Notes: generated by a model from the sequence alone, not told the origin. Counted from the stretch's first letter, positions 24,271 to 31,608 are shown. The stretch is DNA of 32,163 nt from an uncultured Nocardioidaceae bacterium (GCA_902805855.1 CADCUJ010000050.1:1-32163), one strand, 5' to 3'. Program-made: numbers and translations.

Positions 24271-25221
24271 TCAAGCCCAGCCGCAACCGCAGTCGGGGTG
24301 CCGCAGCCAGGACCGGGTCTCGAGCGAGGACAGCTGCGGGTCGAACCGGATCGTGGTGGACCAGGTCGAGGGTCGCGACCCCTCGGCGTAGGAGGCGATG
24401 TCTCGTCCGGCCCAGGCCAGGGCGAGGCGGGCGAGCAGGCTGTCCACCGGCTCGGGGACGCCGTCGGCCCGGTCCTGCGTGCAGGCGGTGGCGTACTGCC
24501 TGACCAGCAGTGGCCAGGCGGGGTCGGCGTCGGTGTGGTGAGCGTCCACACACCGCAGGCAGGCCGTCCGTCCCGGGACGACGAACGGCCCGACGGTCGC
24601 GGCTCCTTCGCTCAGCCGCACCAGCAGGTGCGGGACGCCCGCGCGCATCCACCGGTCGACCAGCTCCCGCTGCGGCTCACCCGCGCCGACCAGCGCCACG
24701 AGCGTGGGCATCGCCGCTGAGGGCTCTTCGCGACTGGCGGTGTCCACCGATCCGACGGTCTGGACCTCGATCCCTGCATGGTCGAGGGAGGAGGTCAGCT
24801 CGCCGCGGAGCAGGCCGTCCGGGGTGTCCGCGAATGGCTCGACGGCGACCCGACATCGGGTGCGGGCGCGGAGCAGGGTGCTGCCCTCGTCGCCGGCTCG
24901 CCGGGCGATGGCAGCGGCCTCGTGGCGTGCCAGCCGTGCGTGGGTCTGGCCCCGGGTGGCGCCGCCGGGCCGGGTCGGGCACCACGGGATCAGCGGCATC
25001 AAGATGTCGCCGTCGAGCACCAGTCCGTGCTCGCGAAGAGCGTCCAGCGTCTGCGAGGCGCCGTACTCCTGCTCGGGCGCGCAGCGGGCGAGGAGCGCCA
25101 GCGATGAGCGGCTGTCCTGATCGTCAGGGAGCACCACGGCCGCACGAGGGTCGAGCCCGACCTGGAGCTCGCGACGGTCGCGGCGCAGGACATGGGTCCC
25201 GGGGCGAAGGATCGGACGCAC
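24271..25221 (-). CDS. TOMM/ThiF-like (cyclodehydratase-family) zinc protein, orphan
   Basis: 316 aa. It resembles the ocin-ThiF-like/TOMM precursor-recognition proteins that bind leader peptides for azoline-forming YcaO enzymes. The N-terminal part (1-75) looks like a small winged-helix, RRE-type fold. The C-terminal domain holds a GPFVVPGRTACLRCVD signature and zinc ligands Cys221, Cys224, Cys311 and Cys313. No ATP-binding GxGGxG of true ThiF is seen (only VALVGAG). No YcaO, dehydrogenase or Cys/Ser-rich precursor is in the window, so the enzyme is an orphan. Conserved in actinobacteria beside aarF (Rv3196-like). GTG 25221 has CAGGCT six bases upstream. Family moderately sure; function unknown. 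Confidence 0.75.
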   Translation of the reverse strand: MRPILRPGTHVLRRDRRELQVGLDPRAAVVLPDDQDSRSSLALLARCAPEQEYGASQTLDALREHGLVLDGDILMPLIPWCPTRPGGATRGQTHARLARHEAAAIARRAGDEGSTLLRARTRCRVAVEPFADTPDGLLRGELTSSLDHAGIEVQTVGSVDTASREEPSAAMPTLVALVGAGEPQRELVDRWMRAGVPHLLVRLSEGAATVGPFVVPGRTACLRCVDAHHTDADPAWPLLVRQYATACTQDRADGVPEPVDSLLARLALAWAGRDIASYAEGSRPSTWSTTIRFDPQLSSLETRSWLRHPDCGCGWA

Positions 25222-25288
25222 CGGGCCAGCCTGCCTCAGTTGGCTGCGGGAGGCGGTTCGCCGTCCACAGACGGTGGATCCTGGCGGG

Positions 25289-25447
25289 TCAGGCCTTGCC
25301 GAGGATGCGGTTCAGGTTGGTGCTGCAGACCGGGCAGGTGGCCTTGGCCATCCGGGTGCCCTTGTCGTTCACGCGGACCTCGCCCGAGGCTTCGCGCTTG
25401 GCCTTGCACTTCACGCAGTAGAACTCACCGCTCCAGGTCTCCGCCAT
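25289..25447 (-). CDS. DUF5679 mini zinc-ribbon protein
   Basis: 52 aa: MAETWSGEFYCVKCKAKREA with Cys11/Cys14, and a second pair in ATCPVCSTNLNRILG. It is a typical DUF5679 zinc ribbon, perhaps nucleic-acid or protein binding; function unknown. ATG 25447 has GGGAGG five bases upstream. It is on the same strand as, and 67 bases upstream of, the TOMM-like gene, so co-transcription is plausible. Confidence 0.85.
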   Translation of the reverse strand: MAETWSGEFYCVKCKAKREASGEVRVNDKGTRMAKATCPVCSTNLNRILGKA

Positions 25448-25924
25448 GACGGCCTCCCTCTTGTCTCGTCGAACCGGTCGTCGCGGCGAGGTCGGAAACC
25501 CGCCGGGGCCGGCATCTGTCTCGGCCGCCTCGCACACTACGTCAGGCGCGGGTCGGATTCATGCAGGCGCCACCCGGTGACCCCTGATTCCACGCTCACC
25601 GCACGCGCGGTTCGGGCGGTTCAGGGTGGTTTGCGGTAAGAGGAGGCCCCCGGCTGTCCCCATGCGCCGCTTGCCTTCCCCTTGCCAGCGTCGCCCCGAG
25701 TCAGCCGAGGGCCTCGTCGCCATGACGCTAGGGGGGTCGCCAGCCGGGGTCAACGCTTCCGGCACCGAGTCTGTCCACCCCTGTGCATAACCCTGTGGAC
25801 GGCATGTGGAACACGCGCGGCGTGCTGTGGAAGGCCGGCTCACGGACGTGCATGACGCTGTGGGAGACCCACCCGAGCGGTGTACGGCGCCCGCGCTGAC
25901 CAGCCAGAATGGGCGGACCTGGTT
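25448..25924 (+). other. Non-coding stretch upstream of the PHP gene
   Basis: About 480 bases without a credible gene between divergent genes. Longer frames here lack ribosome sites or run antisense to the PHP gene. The left part carries the DUF5679 leader; the right part holds the TGTGG-type 9-mer cluster described separately. No terminator was found. Confidence 0.5.
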
Positions 25925-25932
25925 GTGGACAG
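25771..25932 (+). repeat. Cluster of DnaA-box-like 9-mers
   Basis: Sites, all close to TGTGGAtAA/TTATCCACA: CTGTCCACC 25771, TGTGCATAA 25782 (exact TTATGCACA inverse), TGTGGACGG 25794, TGTGGAACA 25805, TGTGGAAGG 25826, TGTGGGAGA 25859 and TGTGGACAG 25924. Seven within 162 bases is dense for GC-rich DNA. The last overlaps the PHP start. Binding by DnaA is inference. Confidence 0.45.
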
Positions 25933-26986
25933 AAGAAAGTTGGAGCCCTTGGTAGCAGAGGCCGCCCTGCCCGACCCGGTGGCCGCGTTGCGGCGGATCG
26001 CCTTCCTGCTCGAGCGCACTCGCGCCGAGACCTACCGGGTCAAGGCCTTCCGGAGCGCGGCGAGCACCCTGCTCGGGCTCGAGCCCGACGAGCTTTCGGC
26101 GCGACACCGCAGCGGCACGCTGCGCGATCTGCCCGGGATCGGCTCGGTCACCCAGGCGGTGGTCGAGGAGTCCCTGGCCGGGAAGGTGCCGGACTACCTG
26201 CGTCGGCTCGAGGAGGAGGCGTCCGGGCCGCTGGCCGAGGGCGGCGAGCAACTGCGGGCGAAGCTGCGCGGCGATCTGCACTCACACTCCGACTGGTCCG
26301 ACGGCGGCTCGCCCATCCAGGAGATGGTCGTCACCGCGATCGAGAGCGGACACGAGTACCTTGCGCTGACCGACCACTCGCCTCGGCTCACCGTGGCCCG
26401 AGGGCTCTCCGCCGAGCGACTCACCGACCAGCTCGACGTCGTCGTAGCCGTCAACGAGCACCTCGGCGAGAAGTTCCGGCTGCTCAAGGGGATCGAGGTC
26501 GACATCCTCGAGGACGGCAGCCTCGACCAGAGCGAGGAGATGCTCGCCCGCCTGGAGGTGGTGGTCGCATCGGTGCACTCCAAGCTCCGGATGGACGCCG
26601 CCGCGATGACTCGACGGATGGTGGCGGCCGTCCGAAACCCGGCCACCGACGTGCTGGGCCACTGCACGGGACGGTTGATCACCGGCGGACGTGGGACCCG
26701 GCCGCAGAGCCAGTTCGACGCCGACGCCGTCTTCGAGGCCTGTGCGGAGCACGACGTCGCCGTCGAGATCAACTCCCGGCCAGAGCGCAGCGACCCGCCC
26801 GACGAGCTGGTCGAGCTCGCGCTGGACAAGGGCTGCCTGTTCTCCATCGACAGCGACGCGCACGCACCCGGGCAGCTCGACTTCCTCGACTACGGCTGCG
26901 CCCGGGCGCAGCACCTCGGCGTGCCACCGGAGCGGCTGGTCAACACCTGGCCGCTCGAGCGCCTGCTGGCGTGGAGCACTGGGTAA
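25925..26986 (+). CDS. HhH + PHP domain phosphoesterase-like protein
   Basis: About 353 aa. The N-terminus is a PolX-type helical (HhH) domain: PDPVAALRRIAFLLER, then LPGIGSVTQAVVEESLAG (about 69-95). The C-terminal half is a PHP metal phosphoesterase: DLHSHSDWSDGG (His119, His121, Asp126), LTDHSPRL (149-151), GIEVDI, ASVHSKL, LGHCTGR and SIDSDAHAPG. There is no polymerase palm domain, so it looks like the nuclease half of bacterial PolX standing alone, possibly DNA repair. The start is uncertain: GTG 25925, or in-frame GTG 25880 or TTG 25940; no ribosome site is clear. It lies next to a peptidase gene. Confidence 0.82.
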   Translation: MDRRKLEPLVAEAALPDPVAALRRIAFLLERTRAETYRVKAFRSAASTLLGLEPDELSARHRSGTLRDLPGIGSVTQAVVEESLAGKVPDYLRRLEEEASGPLAEGGEQLRAKLRGDLHSHSDWSDGGSPIQEMVVTAIESGHEYLALTDHSPRLTVARGLSAERLTDQLDVVVAVNEHLGEKFRLLKGIEVDILEDGSLDQSEEMLARLEVVVASVHSKLRMDAAAMTRRMVAAVRNPATDVLGHCTGRLITGGRGTRPQSQFDADAVFEACAEHDVAVEINSRPERSDPPDELVELALDKGCLFSIDSDAHAPGQLDFLDYGCARAQHLGVPPERLVNTWPLERLLAWSTG

Positions 26987-26989
26987 CCT
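26984..26989 (+). promoter_or_regulatory. Putative -10 element (TAACCT) for the YgjP-type peptidase
   Basis: TAACCT begins at the stop codon of the PHP gene and ends six bases before ATG 26996; no ribosome site intervenes. Confidence 0.4.
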
Positions 26990-26995
26990 GCTGGC

Positions 26996-27568
26996 ATGGG
27001 CACCGCCGCCTTCGACTCCGGCCCCGAGGGGAGCCCCGAGGAGAGCTCCGAGGGGAGCCCCGAGGTCGAGGTGCGCCGGAGCCGGCGCCGACGCAGCACG
27101 GTGTCGGCCTACCGCGAGGACGACAAGGTCGTGGTGATGGTGCCGGCCGCACTCAGCGCGGCCGAGGAACGCGAGTGGGTGGCCACCATGGTGGCGCGGC
27201 TGGAGAAGTCAGAGCGTCGGCGACGACCCAGTGACTCGGCCCTGAAGCGGCGGGCGCAGTCGTTGAACGAGAGGTACCTCGGTGGGTCGGCCGAGCCGCA
27301 GGTGGTCCGCTGGGTGGAGAACCAGAACAGCCGCTGGGGCTCGTGCACCCCCAGCGACCGCTCGATCCGGCTCTCCAGCCGGCTGCAGGGGATGCCGTCG
27401 TGGGTTGTCGACTACGTGCTGTTGCACGAGCTGGCGCACCTCGTGGAGCCCGGGCACACGCCCCAGTTCTGGGAGTGGGTCGACCGCTACCCGAAGGCAG
27501 AGCGCGCGAAGGGCTTCCTGGAGGGCGTCGCGGCGGCCTCCGAGCGCGACCTCCCGGTCGATCCCTGA
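26996..27568 (+). CDS. YgjP/WSS-type zinc metallopeptidase
   Basis: 190 aa. Catalytic HELAH (His144, Glu145, His148) followed by HTPQFWEW (His154) and preceded by QNSRWGSC (110-116), the signature of the YgjP-like (DUF45) family related to M48 and WSS1 peptidases. No membrane helix or signal is seen, so it is cytoplasmic. The first 35 residues are acidic and Ser/Pro-rich (SPEGSPEESSEGSPE-like), encoded by an imperfect tandem repeat at 27021-27065, then strongly basic (RRSRRRRS). The protease substrate is unknown; WSS relatives cut DNA-protein crosslinks, but that is not established for YgjP. Confidence 0.88.
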   Translation: MGTAAFDSGPEGSPEESSEGSPEVEVRRSRRRRSTVSAYREDDKVVVMVPAALSAAEEREWVATMVARLEKSERRRRPSDSALKRRAQSLNERYLGGSAEPQVVRWVENQNSRWGSCTPSDRSIRLSSRLQGMPSWVVDYVLLHELAHLVEPGHTPQFWEWVDRYPKAERAKGFLEGVAAASERDLPVDP

Positions 27569-27604
27569 ACTGCGCCGACACGGGGGTTGCCAGTGGGTGT
27601 GGCC

Positions 27605-29011
27605 CTAGCGGTCGTTCCCCTCGTCCTTAGGTTGGTCGGTCTCGGGCTGATCGCCGTCAGGCTGGTCGCCCTCCGGCTGGTCGTCCTCGGCTTGGTCGCC
27701 CTCGGCCTGGTCGAGCAGCTCGTTCAGCGCCACGTCGAACTCGGCGTCGGTGAGCACCTGCGGCTCCTCGGTGTGCTCACGGAAGCCCAACGGGTCGTCG
27801 AGGTCCGCGGGGGAGGGCAGCAGGTCCGGGTGTGCCCACACGGCGTCCCGCGCCTGGTGCCCCTCTCGAGAGCGCAGCGACCCCCACAGCGCCGAGGCGT
27901 CCCGCAACCGGCGGGGCCGCAGCTCGAGCCCCACCAGGGCGGCGAACGTGGACTCGGCAGGTCCGCCGGCGGCGCGACGGCGACGTACCGCCTCCTGCAT
28001 CTTCGCCGCGGCCGGCATCCGGGACACGGTGGCCTGTCCGACCACCTCGTCCACCCAGCCCTCGACCAGGGCCAGCGTCGTCTCCAGGCGGGAGAGAGCG
28101 GCCTGCTGTGCCGGCGTCTGCTCCGGCTCGAAGAGCCCGCCCTCCAGAGCCTGCTGCAGGGAGGCAGGGTTCATCGGGTCGAGCTCGGACATCTTCGACT
28201 CGATTTTCGACACGTCGATCGTGGTGCCGCGTCCGTAGTCCTCGACCGCGGCCAGCAGGTGGGCGCTCAGCCAGGGCACGTGAGAGAACAGGCGCTGGTG
28301 CGCGGCCTCGCGCAGCGCGAGATAGAGCACCACGTCGTCCTCGGCCACGTCGAGCCCGGCGGCGAACTCACGCACGTTGGCGGTGACCAGTGCCGCCTTG
28401 CCGACCGGCCCGAGCGGGAGCCCGACGTCGGAGGCGGTGAGCACCTCACCGGCCAGTCCGCCGAGCGCCTGACCGACCTGGCTGCCGAACATCGCACCCC
28501 CGGCCTTGCCGAGCATGCCCAGCAGCGGGCCGGCCATGGTCCTGGCCTCCTCGGGGAGGGCGTCACCGATCGCGCCGACCACGTGCTCCGCGACGGGTTC
28601 GACGAGCCGTCGCCACACCGCCACCGTCTCCTCGATCCACTCCGCGCGGCTCCACGCGGCAGCCGCGTTGACGCCGGACGGGAAGTCGGTTGCCTGGTCG
28701 AGCCAGTGGTCGGCCAGACGCAGCGCTTCGGCGACCCTGCTGTTCTCCTGGTCGTTCGTGGACGGGTCAGGCTCCTGGGCGACAGTGCTGCGGGCGACGT
28801 CCTTGGCGAGGTTCCAGTTCACCGAGCCCTCGTAGGGCGTCATCATCTGCTGCACCTGGCTCATCAACGCCGACAGGTCCGGCATCCCCTGGCCGCCCGC
28901 ACCACCGCCGGGGTTCGGCGCACCTGCGCCGAAGGCGGCGAAGAGCTGCTCGAACGGCGTCCCCTTGAACGGGTTGTTCTCGTCGGGCCGGTCGCCGGGA
29001 TCGTTCGTCAT
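27605..29011 (-). CDS. Zinc-dependent metalloprotease-like protein, DUF2342/zincin type
   Basis: 468 aa. It matches the actinobacterial DUF2342 family annotated as zinc-dependent metalloprotease: N-terminal FEQLFAAFGAG and Gly-rich linker, NWNLAKDVAR, a helical region with LGMLGKAGGAMFGSQVG, and YLALREAAHQRLF. That last motif has Glu-x-x-His where HExxH is expected; the first zinc His is replaced by Arg. The last 35 residues are highly acidic GDQxE repeats, probably disordered. Divergent from moaE, with TAGTTT (29018-29023 on this strand) six bases before ATG 29011. Convergent with the YgjP gene. Catalysis not proven. Confidence 0.85.
   Translation of the reverse strand: MTNDPGDRPDENNPFKGTPFEQLFAAFGAGAPNPGGGAGGQGMPDLSALMSQVQQMMTPYEGSVNWNLAKDVARSTVAQEPDPSTNDQENSRVAEALRLADHWLDQATDFPSGVNAAAAWSRAEWIEETVAVWRRLVEPVAEHVVGAIGDALPEEARTMAGPLLGMLGKAGGAMFGSQVGQALGGLAGEVLTASDVGLPLGPVGKAALVTANVREFAAGLDVAEDDVVLYLALREAAHQRLFSHVPWLSAHLLAAVEDYGRGTTIDVSKIESKMSELDPMNPASLQQALEGGLFEPEQTPAQQAALSRLETTLALVEGWVDEVVGQATVSRMPAAAKMQEAVRRRRAAGGPAESTFAALVGLELRPRRLRDASALWGSLRSREGHQARDAVWAHPDLLPSPADLDDPLGFREHTEEPQVLTDAEFDVALNELLDQAEGDQAEDDQPEGDQPDGDQPETDQPKDEGNDR
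27630..27719 (+). repeat. Six 15-bp tandem repeats in the zincin C-terminus
   Basis: Units of the GGCTGGTCGCCCTCC type, imperfect, encode on the minus strand the GDQPE/AEGDQ-like acidic tail. Copy number of such repeats may vary between strains. Confidence 0.7.
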
Positions 29012-29017
29012 GGTTCC

Positions 29018-29023
29018 AAACTA
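29018..29023 (-). promoter_or_regulatory. Putative -10 element (TAGTTT) for the DUF2342 gene
   Basis: On the minus strand TAGTTT ends six bases before ATG 29011, the leaderless spacing seen elsewhere. It lies back-to-back with the moaE element at 29076-29081. Confidence 0.42.
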
Positions 29024-29075
29024 CTCGTCGCGCCAACCTCGCGAGCGGCTGCGGGAGGCGGGCGCGCTCCCCGTC

Positions 29076-29081
29076 TACCCT
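29076..29081 (+). promoter_or_regulatory. Putative -10 element (TACCCT) for moaE
   Basis: TACCCT ends six bases before GTG 29088; no Shine-Dalgarno sequence precedes the start. Confidence 0.45.
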
Positions 29082-29087
29082 CGTCAT

Positions 29088-29558
29088 GTGAGCGACCCAA
29101 CGGCCCCCGGGACGACTGCCGAGCAGCACGCCGAGCCACCCGTCGTACGTCTCACCGACATCCGTGACGAACCCCTGCGGGTGGAGGAGGTGCTGGCGGC
29201 GCTCGCCGATGCCGCGGCCGGGGGACTGACCCTCTTCGTGGGCACCGTGCGCGACCACGATCACCACCGCGCGGTGACCGGGCTGGAGTACTCCGCCCAC
29301 CCCACCGCCCTGCGGCGGCTGCAGGAGGTGGCGGAGAGGGTGGCACGGGAGTACGACGTCCTGGCGGTCGCCGCGGTGCACCGGACCGGGCGGCTCGAGG
29401 TCGGCGAGGCCGCGGTGATCGTGGCGACGGCTGCGGGCCATCGGGGTGAGGCCTTCGACGCCTCGCGGGCGCTGATCGACGAGCTCAAGGCGACCGTCCC
29501 CATCTGGAAGCACCAGCTCTTCGCCGACGGCACCGATGAGTGGGTCGGCACTCCCTGA
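29088..29558 (+). CDS. moaE: Molybdopterin synthase catalytic subunit MoaE
   Basis: 156 aa. Converts precursor Z (cPMP) to molybdopterin using sulfur from thiocarboxylated MoaD. MoaE features: LTLFVGTVRDHDHHRAV (48-63), LEYSAHP, VAAVHRTGRLEVGEAAV and the catalytic lysine region LKATVPIWKHQLF (Lys134, Lys141). An N-terminal extension of about 20 residues is unconserved. GTG 29088 is preferred from the TACCCT element. No moaD is adjacent; the MoeZ at 3229 could activate its carrier. Convention moaE versus moaE2 cannot be decided. Confidence 0.92.
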   Translation: MSDPTAPGTTAEQHAEPPVVRLTDIRDEPLRVEEVLAALADAAAGGLTLFVGTVRDHDHHRAVTGLEYSAHPTALRRLQEVAERVAREYDVLAVAAVHRTGRLEVGEAAVIVATAAGHRGEAFDASRALIDELKATVPIWKHQLFADGTDEWVGTP

Positions 29559-29606
29559 GCAGTCTCGAGGACCGCGCGCCTTCGTGGTCGGCGACGGCAG
29601 CGCCCC

Positions 29607-29612
29607 TAGGCT
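29607..29612 (+). promoter_or_regulatory. Putative -10 element (TAGGCT) for the small membrane protein
   Basis: TAGGCT ends seven bases before GTG 29620 without a ribosome site between. Confidence 0.35.
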
Positions 29613-29619
29613 GATCGCC

Positions 29620-29892
29620 GTGGAGATCCTGGCGTGGCTGGTGCCGCCGGCGGTGGTGACGCTGCTGGCGATGATCTGGGCGACCTGGGCGGGTCGACCC
29701 CGGCGCGAGGGCAAGGACCGCTCGGATGCCGCCTACGAGCGGTTCGCCAAGGCGATCACCAAGGAGCACCCGGCCGCCCGGCGACCGCCTCCGCCGGTGG
29801 TACGCGACCGCAGCACCGGGATAGCCGTGCGGCCCTCGCGCAGCGGTCTCACCCACTCCACCACGAGGGCCGGGTCTCGACGCTCGGCATGA
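29620..29892 (+). CDS. Hypothetical small single-pass membrane protein
   Basis: 90 aa from GTG 29620. One N-terminal membrane helix (AWLVPPAVVTLLAMIWATWAG) is followed by a basic, Pro-rich cytoplasmic tail with SDAAYERFAKAITKEHP and PPPPVVRDRSTGIA. No family known to me beyond similar actinobacterial small proteins. An earlier in-frame ATG at 29536 would overlap the end of moaE and lacks a ribosome site. It lies between moaE and the Lon-like protease, all on the plus strand. Confidence 0.65.
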   Translation: MEILAWLVPPAVVTLLAMIWATWAGRPRREGKDRSDAAYERFAKAITKEHPAARRPPPPVVRDRSTGIAVRPSRSGLTHSTTRAGSRRSA

Positions 29893-29951
29893 CCGTGCGC
29901 CTGGGGCGTTGACCCGAGGGCCCGCTTGCTCGTGATGAGATGGTTGCGGGC

Positions 29952-31007
29952 ATGAGCCGCCGCACCGTCTCGAGCATCATCGCCGTGGTGGCGCTGGTGG
30001 CGCTCTTCGGAGTCGCAGCGATGCTCCCGGTCCCCTACGTCACGATGAGCCCCGGACCCACCCTCGACGTGCTCGCCGAGAGGCAGGGGGAGGAGATCGT
30101 GCAGATCGACGGGGAGCGGTCCTACCCGACGAAGGGGACCCTGGAGCTGACCACAATCTCGGTGACCTCCCCGGAGCGCGAGCTCGGGCTGGCCGAGGTG
30201 CTCGGCGCCTGGTTCGACAAGACCCGCGCGGTCTACCCGCGCGATGCGATCTACCTGCCCGAGCAGACCGCGGAGGACGTGGAGGCCGAGGGCGACGTGG
30301 AGATGATCAGCTCGCAGGACACCGCGATCGCGGCAGCGCTGAGCGAGCTCGGCTACGACCTCGGAATGAGCACCGAGGTGTTCGACGTCACCGAGGACGG
30401 ACCGGCAGACGGCAAGCTCAAGGCGCGCGACCGGATCATCTCGGTGGACGGGGCCAAGGTGCGTGATGCGGACGCGGTCGTCGAGGCCGTGCAGCAGGCC
30501 GGAGTCGGCGGCACCCTCAGGTTCGAAGTGCTGCGGGCCGGAGAGCGACGCACGGTCAGCCTGCGGCCGGCGCCGGGCGAGGACGACCCCGACCAGGCGC
30601 GGGTCGGCGTCACGGTCGGGGGCGGCTACGACTTCCCCTTCGCCGTCGAGGTCAACATCGACGACAGCATCGGCGGACCGAGTGCCGGGCTGATCTTCGC
30701 TCTCGCCGTCTACGACTCCCTGACTCCCGGCGCTCTCACCGGTGGTCGGCACATCGCCGGGACGGGAACGATCACCGCGGACGGAACCGTTGGACCCATT
30801 GGGGGGATCCAGCAGAAGATCGTCGCGGCCGCCGACACCGGCGGCGACCTGTTCCTGGTCCCCGCTGACAACTGTGACTCCGCGCTGGAAGCGGCCGTCG
30901 AGGAGGATGAGATCGAGCTGGTGAAGGCAGCCACCCTGCGCAGTGCGGTGAGATCGATCAGGGCGTTCGCCGACGATCCGGACGCCGAGCTGCCCCGGTG
31001 CGGGTAG
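29952..31007 (+). CDS. PDZ and Lon-type (S16) membrane-anchored protease
   Basis: 351 aa. Membrane anchor at 8-26, then YVTMSPGPTLDVL, a PDZ domain (about 140-205) and a C-terminal Lon proteolytic domain with the Ser-Lys dyad: Ser244 in IGGPSAGLIFAL and Lys289 in GGIQQKIVAA. No AAA+ domain, as in the actinobacterial and Firmicute YlbL-like secreted proteases, which act outside the membrane. ATG 29952 is chosen over ATG 29940 because of the MSRRTVSS start; no ribosome site is clear. In actinobacteria it is followed, as here, by PPA1309 and UPF0182. Substrate unknown. Confidence 0.9.
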   Translation: MSRRTVSSIIAVVALVALFGVAAMLPVPYVTMSPGPTLDVLAERQGEEIVQIDGERSYPTKGTLELTTISVTSPERELGLAEVLGAWFDKTRAVYPRDAIYLPEQTAEDVEAEGDVEMISSQDTAIAAALSELGYDLGMSTEVFDVTEDGPADGKLKARDRIISVDGAKVRDADAVVEAVQQAGVGGTLRFEVLRAGERRTVSLRPAPGEDDPDQARVGVTVGGGYDFPFAVEVNIDDSIGGPSAGLIFALAVYDSLTPGALTGGRHIAGTGTITADGTVGPIGGIQQKIVAAADTGGDLFLVPADNCDSALEAAVEEDEIELVKAATLRSAVRSIRAFADDPDAELPRCG

Positions 31008-31033
31008 CCATGTCGAGGCAGGAGGGGACACCG

Positions 31034-31585
31034 GTGTCGAACGAGTCGGACGACCACGCCGGCGAGGTGGACGCCGTACTCCGCGCCGCGGTCATGGAGA
31101 TAGAGGCGCACGCCGCCGAGGCGGGGTGGGACCAGCCCGCCCGGCTCTACGCCCTGGTGCCGACCTCCGACCTGCTGGTGCGGGAGCCGCAGCTGGCAGC
31201 CGCGATGGGTCTCGACGAGGCGTCTGCCGCGGGCACGCTCACACCCGTCGAGCAGGACCAGACCCCGGAGGACGAGGCGCTTGAGCAGGCCCTCCAGAAG
31301 ATGATGTGGCCTGCCGAGGTGTTCGGCTGCGCCGCGGTCCTCGAGCGGTTCCTGCTGCCACCGGGCTCCGACGAGGAGATGCCGCAGGAGGCCGCTGCCG
31401 CGCAGGAGTACGCCGCCGCGCACCCGGAGCGTCAGGAGGTGCGCATCGTCGCGGGTGCGACCCGGGACAACACGACCTACTGCGCCCTGCGACTGAAGTC
31501 ACATGACGACAACAGTTCGGTCCTGCAAGGACCTGAGCTGGTGCCGGGACTCCTACAGTTGTTGCTCGCGACCCTCGAGCACTGA
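31034..31585 (+). CDS. PPA1309 family protein
   Basis: 183 aa, acidic, cytoplasmic. Segments such as AEAGWDQPARLYALVPTSDLL, MMWPAEVFGCAAVLERFLLPP, VRIVAGATRDNTTYCALRLKSHD and LVPGLLQLLLATLE match the actinobacterial PPA1309 family; function unknown. GTG 31034 has AGGAGG (31020-31025) eight bases upstream; ATG 31010 is in frame but has no site. It always lies near the PDZ/Lon-like protease in the cases I remember. Confidence 0.85.
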   Translation: MSNESDDHAGEVDAVLRAAVMEIEAHAAEAGWDQPARLYALVPTSDLLVREPQLAAAMGLDEASAAGTLTPVEQDQTPEDEALEQALQKMMWPAEVFGCAAVLERFLLPPGSDEEMPQEAAAAQEYAAAHPERQEVRIVAGATRDNTTYCALRLKSHDDNSSVLQGPELVPGLLQLLLATLEH

Positions 31586-31608
31586 GCAGATGAGGAACAA
31601 GGAAACTT

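Noticed and set aside
24271..25221. A complete RiPP/azoline biosynthetic cluster
   Set aside because: No YcaO, dehydrogenase, transporter or Cys/Ser/Thr-rich precursor in either direction within the window.
25771..25932. Origin of replication
   Set aside because: DnaA-like boxes are present but no dnaA, dnaN, rpmH, parAB or AT-rich unwinding element is nearby.
25559..26281. 240-codon minus-strand open frame across the non-coding gap
   Set aside because: No ribosome site, Gln/Arg/Pro-rich low-complexity product, and half of it lies antisense to the PHP gene.
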